DNA from: Candidatus Arcticimaribacter sp.
GTDB taxonomy: Bacteria; Bacteroidota; Bacteroidia; Flavobacteriales; Flavobacteriaceae
NCBI GenBank assembly: GCA_011526335.1
Contig: WTJB01000031.1
Coordinates: 1-6,898 of the forward strand
Direction: 5' to 3'
DNA: 6,898 nucleotides
In this document: piece after piece, positions 6,715 to 6,898 of the stretch
Layout: every line of letters begins with the position of its first letter
How positions within the stretch are numbered: the stretch's first letter is position 1
The notes under the pieces: generated by a model
What the model was told of the DNA's origin: nothing
Seen by the model: only the letters and a program-made list of their open reading frames with translations
Databases searched by the model: none
Program-made: the position numbers and the translations under genes

Positions 6715-6898
6715 GGCAGAAGAGGGGAAGCTCTTCCTTTTGGAGTACCATCAAAAGCGAATGGAAAAAAGCTATTGCCATTTTTTTGGAAAGCCCTGCC
6801 CGTTTGTATTGGCGAAAGACCTTTTGCCGCCTAGAGGTTTGGATAAATTCAAAGTGCGTTTTCTTTATAACGAAAAGCAGTACCATATAGAAATGGCC
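6689..6898 (+). CDS. Aminotransferase class IV protein, probable aminodeoxychorismate lyase (PabC-like), 5' part only
   Basis: The first 70 residues of a frame that leaves the window without a stop. It begins MYPLVESIRAEEGKLFLLEYHQKRMEKSY, the N-terminal pattern of class IV PLP enzymes (ESI/ETI strand, short turn, then a helix with H-x-x-RM). A later KFKVRFLYN strand also fits. Members beside pabB usually cleave aminodeoxychorismate to 4-aminobenzoate and pyruvate. The PLP-binding lysine would lie beyond the window, so lyase versus branched-chain or D-amino-acid aminotransferase cannot be separated by residues; context favours the lyase. Start: ATG at 6689-6691 is chosen because family members tend to begin within a few residues of this strand. 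An in-frame ATG at 6677-6679 would add M-I-K-S and cannot be excluded. It overlaps pabB in a different frame, so the two are likely co-translated. Confidence 0.8.
   Translation, partial: MYPLVESIRAEEGKLFLLEYHQKRMEKSYCHFFGKPCPFVLAKDLLPPRGLDKFKVRFLYNEKQYHIEMA

Noticed and set aside
6635..6886. Minus-strand open frame of 83 codons at the right end
   Set aside because: Antisense to the end of pabB and the start of the pabC-like gene, both supported by family motifs on the plus strand.
1..6898. CRISPR arrays, tRNA/rRNA genes, insertion sequences, prophage or toxin-antitoxin modules
   Set aside because: No regularly spaced repeats, cloverleaf-like segments, transposase frames or terminal inverted repeats were found on either strand.

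Overview
The window looks like chromosomal DNA of a marine-type member of the Bacteroidota, most likely a Flavobacteriia relative. The evidence is a SusC/SusD outer-membrane pair, A-rich leaders without clear Shine-Dalgarno sites, TAnnTTTG-like -7 elements, and a short Bacteroidota-style PabB. No species can be named from the sequence alone.

Layout: positions 8-4659 hold a minus-strand operon. It is transcribed from the intergenic region at about 4660-4910 and reads susC-like TonB-dependent receptor first, then, after an 11-base gap, a susD-like lipoprotein. Together these would form a nutrient-import complex in the outer membrane: SusD-type lid over SusC-type barrel. No carbohydrate-active enzyme, peptidase or dedicated regulator lies in the window, so the substrate cannot be read from context. 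Next comes a clear hairpin terminator (4911-4935), then a minus-strand gene for a 230-residue exported protein of unknown function (4959-5651). An 88-base divergent promoter region separates it from a plus-strand folate-precursor pair: pabB (5740-6714, TTG start) and an overlapping pabC-like aminotransferase class IV gene that runs off the window end. PabB makes aminodeoxychorismate from chorismate, and the second enzyme would convert it to 4-aminobenzoate. No glutaminase subunit (PabA) is visible.

The most striking observation is at the left end. The susD-like reading frame is intact but chimeric. Residues 1 to about 378 are an ordinary SusD-like lipoprotein that stops mid-domain. Residues about 382-441 are the C-terminus of DNA polymerase I, including its motif C (HDE) and the usual NW-x-EAH ending. 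The switch lies in an A-rich stretch at about 185-205, and base composition changes there from about 32% to about 42% GC. The polymerase piece looks alphaproteobacterial rather than flavobacterial. The simplest explanation is a cross-species assembly join in a metagenome, not a functional fusion, but this needs read-level testing. Apart from this I see no convincing new system; the rest is ordinary nutrient uptake and folate metabolism.
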